From the NCBI GenBank assembly GCA_937981585.1, contig CALJOA010000034.1:38427-102426 (forward strand): a stretch of DNA of 64,000 nucleotides. The letters are read 5' to 3'. The notes under the pieces were generated by a model that saw only the letters and a list, made by a program, of their open reading frames with translations, did not search any database and was not told where the DNA came from. How positions within the stretch are numbered: position 1 is the stretch's first letter; each line of letters opens with the position of its first letter. The position numbers and the translations under genes are program-made. Positions 58,322 through 64,000 of this stretch are shown here, piece by piece. The DNA is from an uncultured Pirellulaceae bacterium (GTDB lineage: Bacteria; Planctomycetota; Planctomycetia; Pirellulales; Pirellulaceae).

Positions 58322-59527
58322 CTATTTCTCGAGTTTTGAAGTTTCTTCGACTCCAGAGCTGGCTGAGCCCGCGACGGTGGCAAGACCATGGGTCTCGAGC
58401 AAATTCTTAATGCTCTTGTACTGAGATTTCCAAGCGTCAGGACTGTAGCCGCCTGAGAGTGTCAACACGACTGGCATCTTGCGCTCAATGCAGGCTTGCA
58501 CGATTGCGTGATCCCGTTTGACGATTCCATCGGGCGTCATTTTCAGGCTTGCCAACGGATCGCCGTCGAGCGGGTCGCAGCCGCCGACGATGAAGCAGAT
58601 GTCAGCGTCAGAGCCATCCAAAATTCTGGGAAGATGCTCCGACAGGACTTCCATGTACTGCTCGTCTGTCATTCCTGCATCAAGCTCTACATCAAGATCG
58701 CCGACCTCTTTAGGGATCGGATAGATATCGCCTTGATGCATTGAAAACGTAAACGTTGAATCGTCGTCGGGAAGGCAGACAATGGTGCCATTGCCTTGAT
58801 GAACATCGACATCGATAACGATCGCGCGTTCGATTAGTTTTTCAGATTGGAGTTTTCGTATTGCGATCGGTACGTCAGCGTAGAGACAGAATCCTTCGCC
58901 ACGATCGGGCTTGGCGTGATGGTAGCCACCGCCGATGTTGACGCCGATGCCAGTCGTGAGGGCTGCTCGTGCCGCCAAGATCGTGCCGCCGCTGGCTCGC
59001 CGAAACGGTTCCAGAACGGCTCGGTCAAGCGAAACCGGGGCCATTTGAAGAATCGGAGCTTCGAGATACTGGGCGACTTTCTTTCGCTTTTTCAAGTCAT
59101 CAAGGTACCCCTGAGTATGAATCAGCAGCAGTTCCTCATTGGTCACCGGAGTGGGCTTGAGCGTTTGTTCTTCGGTCAGCAGCCCATCGTTGATCAACGC
59201 ATTGTGGATCTTTTCGTATTTGCGAATATCAAAGGGATGCATCTTTTCCATGCCACCAAGGTCAATCAGATACCCGGGTGAGTAAACGACCGAAACATCA
59301 AATGGAAGATCGGGGTCTACGGTTTCGCTGGGCTCGTCAGATTGTTGTGAGTTGGTTTCGGTGGGCTGGTTCGAATTCACCTCCGTTACTTCAAACGGGG
59401 TTTGCGGCAAGTTGATGAAGACGATCCAGGCGATGATCGCGCCGCAAAAGATGGCAATAGCAGTGAGTATGATTTTCCTCAAATTCGAGTTCGGTTTGGT
59501 TGGCGGTAGGTTGGTTTTGTCTTTCAT
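58322..59527 (-). CDS. Histone deacetylase-family protein with N-terminal TM anchor
   Basis: IGGGYHHAKPDRGEGFCLYADVPIA...AIVIDVDVHQGNGT...LTLSGGY; N-terminal RKIILTAIAIFCGAIIAWIVFIN. Confidence 0.92.
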   Translation of the reverse strand: MKDKTNLPPTKPNSNLRKIILTAIAIFCGAIIAWIVFINLPQTPFEVTEVNSNQPTETNSQQSDEPSETVDPDLPFDVSVVYSPGYLIDLGGMEKMHPFDIRKYEKIHNALINDGLLTEEQTLKPTPVTNEELLLIHTQGYLDDLKKRKKVAQYLEAPILQMAPVSLDRAVLEPFRRASGGTILAARAALTTGIGVNIGGGYHHAKPDRGEGFCLYADVPIAIRKLQSEKLIERAIVIDVDVHQGNGTIVCLPDDDSTFTFSMHQGDIYPIPKEVGDLDVELDAGMTDEQYMEVLSEHLPRILDGSDADICFIVGGCDPLDGDPLASLKMTPDGIVKRDHAIVQACIERKMPVVLTLSGGYSPDAWKSQYKSIKNLLETHGLATVAGSASSGVEETSKLEK

Positions 59528-59684
59528 GTTTACCTCTTAAGGTAGTACCGTCGGCGAAGGCGCTGCGGTGCTGCAAACAGGTTGACTGGCCCTCGCTTCA
59601 TTAATCAGTACCTATTTCAAATCAATACGTTTCACAAAAACCATGCGATTGTTTCGAATTCGTGATTTGAATTAGCTTGTACCA

Positions 59685-59888
59685 AAAAGAAAAAACCGCA
59701 TCCCCGGTTAGGTGGGATGCGGTTTTAAAAAGATACGTCCGAATGAGATAGCGATGGGAGTCGCTGGGAGACAGATGTAAGTCGGACGTGCTAAGCACAA
59801 GCCACTAATGACCTAGATCTACCCTAAAAATTGGTCCCTCAGCCGTCAGTTTCGGAGGTATCCTGTTCGTTATCACAGCAGTGCTGCG
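59685..59888 (-). ncRNA. Candidate structured small RNA with own terminator (6S RNA-like architecture)
   Basis: Reverse strand: GATACcTCCGAA (59862-59851) pairs with TTCGGAcGTATC (59743-59732); nested GCTGAGGGAC/GTCTCCCAGC and AGATCTAGGTC/GACTTACATCT; TATAAC upstream; terminator at 59726-59691. No ORF. Confidence 0.5.
59691..59726 (-). terminator. Strong rho-independent terminator on the minus strand
   Basis: aaaaccgcatccc-cggttaggt-gggatgcggtttt: 13-bp perfect stem; reverse strand continues ttttttcttttt. Confidence 0.85.
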
Positions 59889-60346
59889 TGTTTCGTTATA
59901 TTTTCAATTTGACTTTAAAGCCGCCTTCAAACAAGCTGCTTTGACTTCCAATCATACTTTATGATTGAAATAACGGGGTACAAATATTTATCGACCAACT
60001 GCGTCAACATGTTCGCAAGAAGTCGATAAAAATCAAGCGTACCAGTCATGTTTATTTTTTCGAATAAACCAGACGATAAATCTGTTTTCGGAACTTAACT
60101 CGTTACCACATGTATAGAGTAGGTTTGCGATTGGGTCGACAGGAAAGTGAGCGTATAGCTTACGAACTTCGAAGAAATTCCTTCAAAAAAATGTTTGACT
60201 TTGCTTGATTTTCTTCAAGGCGAACAGTTTGCTGTAGATTGGCAACGCATGATTTGAAGCTTTGATCGGAGCACTAGGTCTGAAGCGGCTTCTGGGTAAC
60301 ATCGGTGTTAGCGGCTGTGCCTTTGCGGTGATGAGTTGGGTTAGCG

Positions 60347-61456
60347 ATGAATGACAAAGACCTCAGCGGTCAACTAGTTGAATCTGCCGATGGCGTGGCC
60401 ATGGACAGGTTGTGCGAACGAATTCGCGACTCCGAAATGCAGCCGCTTGATGTGGGAGACCCGCAGCCGAATCTGTGGCCGGCAAGCCAGTTAAAGTTGA
60501 TGGCCGAGGCAGGCGTTTATCGCTGGTTCGTTCCCCGTTCCGTTGGCGGTTGGCAATGGAGTAGTTCAGAGATCGTTGAAGGGTACATCCGTTTAAGTTC
60601 GGCTTGTCTAACGTCGACTTTTGTTTTGACTCAGCAAGTTGCGGCGCTGACGCGAATTTGCAAGTCGCCCAACGCTGAGCTGCGAGAATCGCTTGTGCCG
60701 GGTTTGCTTTCTGGCGAGCTTAGCTCAACCGTTGGGATTTCACATCTAACGACCAGCCGCCAGCATGTTAAGCGGCCAGCGCTGGGGGCGGTGGCACAGG
60801 CTGACGGCTACCAAGTCGACGGTTTCAGTCCGTGGGTTACAGGTGGATGTGCGGCAACGCATCTTTTGTTGGGCGCCCAGTTAGACGATGGACAGCAGAT
60901 TTTATTTGTCGTGCCTTCGGATGCCAAGGGAATAACGATTGATCCAGGTTTCAAGCTGGTTGGATTGACGGCTTCTCAAACTGGAGCCATTAAATGCGAC
61001 TGCGTCCGAATTAAGCAGTCGGATGTTTTAGCCGGTCCTTGCGAGAACGTGCTGGCGAGTTTGAGTCGTAATTCGACGGGCGGATTTCAGACTTCGTCGT
61101 TGGCGGTTGGGCTGAGTAAAAGTGCAATAGATTTCATCGGGCAACAATCATTTACGCGACGCGATTTGACGGTGACTTTTGAGTCGCTTGAACAACAATA
61201 TGATGAAATCGAATCTCGAATGAAGCAATTGGCTGCGGGGGTAAACGTCTGTACCAACGAAGAATTGCGAGCTCAGGCCAACAGTTTGGTGCTGCGAGCG
61301 ACGCAGTCGGCACTAGTTGCGGCCAAGGGCTCCGGTTACGTTGAAGGACATCCGGTCGGACGCTGGTGTCAAGAAGCCTTGTTCTTTCTCGTTTGGAGTT
61401 GTCCTCAAGCAGTGCTCGACGCGAATTTGTGTGAGTTGGTAGGAATTGAAAGTTAG
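60347..61456 (+). CDS. Acyl-CoA dehydrogenase-fold protein
   Basis: LMAEAGVYRWFVPRSVGGWQWSSSEIVEGYIRLSSACLTSTFVLTQQ...ADGYQVDGFSPWVTGG...VVPSDAKGITIDPGFKLVGLTASQTGAIKCDCVRI. Confidence 0.82.
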   Translation: MNDKDLSGQLVESADGVAMDRLCERIRDSEMQPLDVGDPQPNLWPASQLKLMAEAGVYRWFVPRSVGGWQWSSSEIVEGYIRLSSACLTSTFVLTQQVAALTRICKSPNAELRESLVPGLLSGELSSTVGISHLTTSRQHVKRPALGAVAQADGYQVDGFSPWVTGGCAATHLLLGAQLDDGQQILFVVPSDAKGITIDPGFKLVGLTASQTGAIKCDCVRIKQSDVLAGPCENVLASLSRNSTGGFQTSSLAVGLSKSAIDFIGQQSFTRRDLTVTFESLEQQYDEIESRMKQLAAGVNVCTNEELRAQANSLVLRATQSALVAAKGSGYVEGHPVGRWCQEALFFLVWSCPQAVLDANLCELVGIES

Positions 61457-61465
61457 TCGCTAAAT

Positions 61466-62107
61466 ATGACAGATAAAACATTGGTAACCTGGCACGACCA
61501 ATTGGTCGTTCGGCCACGCGGCTGCGTCGTTTGGTTCACCGGGCTAAGTGGCAGCGGGAAAAGCACCGTTGCCAATTGCGTTGACGCAAAATTGCATGAG
61601 CAGGGCCACAGCAGTTTCGTGCTCGACGGCGATAATATTCGCCATGGTCTCAATGCAAGTTTTGAAATCCTCGAGCCAGTTCATGGCGAGGAATTCGCGA
61701 AACGATTTGGTTTGGGATTCGCGGCTCAGGATCGCGAAGAGAATATTCGCCGCATTGGATGCGTGGCCGAGATCTTTTGCTCTACGGGGATGATTGCGTT
61801 GACCGCGTTTGTGAGTCCTTATCGTCAGGATCGCGATCGTGTTCGTGCGACCGTGGCGGCGACGGGCTCAGACCTTGATTTTGTTGAAGTGTTTGTTGAC
61901 ACGCCGCTTGAGATTTGTGAACAACGTGATCCTAAGGGGCTTTACAAGAAAGCTCGCGCCGGCGAAATCAAAGGCTTCACCGGAATCGACGCGCCGTACG
62001 AGGCTCCTGAGAATCCGGAAGTTCATCTTGACGGTGCTCAGCCCGTTGAGAAGATCGCCGATGAAGTGATCGCGTATTTGAAGAAGATAAAAAAGCTTGG
62101 GTCGTAG
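61466..62107 (+). CDS. cysC: Adenylylsulfate kinase
   Basis: GCVVWFTGLSGSGKSTVANCVDAKLHEQGHSSFVLDGDNIRHGLN...REENIRRIGCVAEIF...FVSPYRQDRDRVR...GFTGIDAPYEAPENPEVHLD. Confidence 0.96.
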   Translation: MTDKTLVTWHDQLVVRPRGCVVWFTGLSGSGKSTVANCVDAKLHEQGHSSFVLDGDNIRHGLNASFEILEPVHGEEFAKRFGLGFAAQDREENIRRIGCVAEIFCSTGMIALTAFVSPYRQDRDRVRATVAATGSDLDFVEVFVDTPLEICEQRDPKGLYKKARAGEIKGFTGIDAPYEAPENPEVHLDGAQPVEKIADEVIAYLKKIKKLGS

Positions 62108-62431
62108 AGGGGTCGGGCTGATCGGAGTCGGAGAGCCATTAGAAATCGTTTGTGGAGCCCATGCCCTGAATGTTTTGAACGATTCTGCAGCCAAAGTTAG
62201 ACAACTTTGTAACTTAGCGACTAGAAGACTTGAATTCGAAAACTGGTCCGATACAAAAACCGCTGAGAGGATCGGGTCAACAATTCCGTTGCCCATTCTC
62301 TTGTGATTTACTTCCAACACTGCCTTGTGGAATAACTAATACAGCAAAAGTAAAGGAAACACGAAGCTCAGTACGATTGCGTCATTTGGCGATTCCACTC
62401 AAACCACTTCACACACTAAGGGGAATAGTTC

Positions 62432-63673
62432 ATGTCACGAACGAAAAGAAATCGACTTGCTTTAACATCAAATGCCAGCTTGGAGCAGCGCGTGATGCTC
62501 GTAGCTGTGAGCTCAACCAAAGCATTTCTGAATGAATTAAAAGGTGATGCGGATACGATTACTGCCGCAAAAGACCTTACTTTTGACAGCACTATCGTCG
62601 TTGATAGACCCGTAACCATCGAAGGTTCAAAGGGTAAGCGTGGGACTAAGCTTACTCACACGCAGGTAAAACAAGACACGCCCTTGTTTGATATTCGGGC
62701 CCCAAATGTGACTATTGAAAACATCACCTTGGTTGGAAACGGCAGAACCAACACCAATCAGGGGCTGGTTAATCTGAACAACGATAAAGGCAAAGAAACA
62801 ACTGGCTTTACTGCCAATGATGCCAGCTTCCTCAATGCTGACAAGGGAGTTTCAAACAATGGAGATATTCCAAGAGACACAACGGTCACTCAAAGCACAT
62901 TTACCACGGCGCGAGGGATCGATTTTAACCGAGACGGTTTGCGTGGTAACGCGAGTCAAGCTACCGAAGGAGGTAAGCTGGAATTATCTGGAAATGTTTT
63001 TAACGGCAAACCGCAATTTGGAATCTCGATAGATGCGGGGAACGATGGGAACAATCCCAACCCGGCACCTGGTTTCCGAAACAATGGCCCGGCTCGTGAT
63101 CGGTTTAATGACTTGGCAGTCGAATTTGAAGACGGTCAAATTAGTCGCAATACTGTTAATGATTCTAAGGAATTTGGAATTGCAGCCGCGGCGGCAAGTA
63201 ATCTGACCATTGCGGGCAACAAAGTGACCACCGCTCAGAATCCAAGTGGTTTTGGGGCTGCGATCAATGTTGAGCACAACAGTGAGAACGTGGTGATTGA
63301 CAAAAACCAAGTCAATAACAGAGCTGCCAGCGGACAACGCTTTGGAGTGTCCGTGCTGCCGTTCCAGGACCATGGAGCAACCGCGAACTTCTCTGAGCGG
63401 ACCAAGAATGTTACCGTTTCCAACAACACGTTTACCGGTACGGCCAGGGCAGGTGTCTTCGCTTTGGGGGCTGAGAATTTAGAAGTCGTCAATAATGACT
63501 TCTCTGGTTTAGAAACCGATTTCGATATCTCGTCAGGCAATGTGCCTGGCGGAAAAAACACAGTCACTGCGTCGGGGAACACGCCTAGCAATCGAATTAC
63601 CACATTTGCAAACAGCGCTAATCCGGATCCAACTCCCAACGGTGCCAACGTGACCCCTGGTACATTCGGTTGA
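62432..63673 (+). CDS. Right-handed parallel beta-helix repeat protein with LEPR-like N-terminal motif
   Basis: SNASLEQRVMLVAV N-terminal motif; PNVTIENITLVGNG, SNLTIAGNKVTTAQ, KNVTVSNNTFTGTARAGVFALGAENLEVVNNDFSG repeats. Confidence 0.85.
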   Translation: MSRTKRNRLALTSNASLEQRVMLVAVSSTKAFLNELKGDADTITAAKDLTFDSTIVVDRPVTIEGSKGKRGTKLTHTQVKQDTPLFDIRAPNVTIENITLVGNGRTNTNQGLVNLNNDKGKETTGFTANDASFLNADKGVSNNGDIPRDTTVTQSTFTTARGIDFNRDGLRGNASQATEGGKLELSGNVFNGKPQFGISIDAGNDGNNPNPAPGFRNNGPARDRFNDLAVEFEDGQISRNTVNDSKEFGIAAAAASNLTIAGNKVTTAQNPSGFGAAINVEHNSENVVIDKNQVNNRAASGQRFGVSVLPFQDHGATANFSERTKNVTVSNNTFTGTARAGVFALGAENLEVVNNDFSGLETDFDISSGNVPGGKNTVTASGNTPSNRITTFANSANPDPTPNGANVTPGTFG

Positions 63674-63709
63674 TACAGCTGAGTGATTTTGAATTCGGCT
63701 TTTAGATTG

Positions 63710-63742
63710 GTGCCGGTTACCTAAGCTGACCGGCACTTTTTT
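63710..63742 (+). terminator. Rho-independent terminator of the beta-helix gene
   Basis: gtgccggt-tacctaagctg-accggcac-tttttt. Confidence 0.9.
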
Positions 63743-63833
63743 GCACCTCAGTCGTCGTTCGGCTGAGCTTGGGGTGGATGTGACTCCGGCCCCTTCTTTG
63801 TAGGCTCTTCACGGAATTTAGTGGGTGTGTTGA

Positions 63834-63941
63834 GGACCAACGGTCCGACCGTTTACCTGGCCCAGCCTAAGAATCGAAGATTCGCAGGGCTGGGATTGAA
63901 TCGCCATCCTGTATTTCGAAGGACCAAAGGTCCGTCCGTTT
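63834..63941. repeat. REP-like cluster: GGACCAACGGTCC direct repeats flanking a hairpin
   Basis: ggaccaacggtccgaccgttt (63834-63854), cccagcctaagaatc-gaa-gattcgcagggctggg (63861-63894), ggaccaaaggtccgtccgttt (63921-63941). Confidence 0.75.
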
Positions 63942-64000
63942 GCAATTGAGCCACGGGGGAGCTTGGGGCCTCGGCGATCGTTGCTGACGTTTGAGCCACA

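Overview
The window looks like a 64-kb chromosomal segment from a planctomycete, probably Pirellulaceae-like. That placement rests on family content (FhcC, DUF1571, DUF6786-like, sulfatase-DUF1080, MJ0042-like zinc ribbon, an LEPR-like N-terminus) and on intergenic repeat style; no search was run. I saw no rRNA, tRNA, CRISPR array, integrase or transposase. Main gene blocks: (1) envelope/glycan genes at 1-7.3 kb: a left-truncated GT4 glycosyltransferase missing from the ORF track, glutaminyl cyclotransferase, WecG/TagA-like GT, polysaccharide deacetylase, GT4 and PlsC-like; (2) housekeeping genes: cdsA, rsmG, PfkB kinase, ABC-F, purH, Tex-like and MobA; (3) large uncharacterised proteins: a 1426-aa helical protein, a beta-propeller protein with repeated DPF motifs, and a ~1670-aa TPR protein with a C39-like peptidase domain; (4) a cyanate/nitrate-type uptake locus at 51.8-57.7 kb: ANTAR regulator, Tat-exported NrtA-like binding protein, NrtB-like permease, NrtC-like ATPase, cyanase and an NTF2-like protein; (5) a membrane-anchored HDAC-family deacetylase, an acyl-CoA-dehydrogenase-fold protein paired with cysC, and a beta-helix protein. 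The most interesting non-coding signals are: a minus-strand structured RNA candidate of about 200 nt with its own terminator (59.69-59.89 kb, 6S-like layout); an AnnGnn hexaloop hairpin in the leader of the ANTAR-adjacent transport operon; a hairpin-rich intercistronic region between its binding-protein and permease genes; and several dispersed palindromic intergenic repeat families, including a 106-109 bp element present in three copies.
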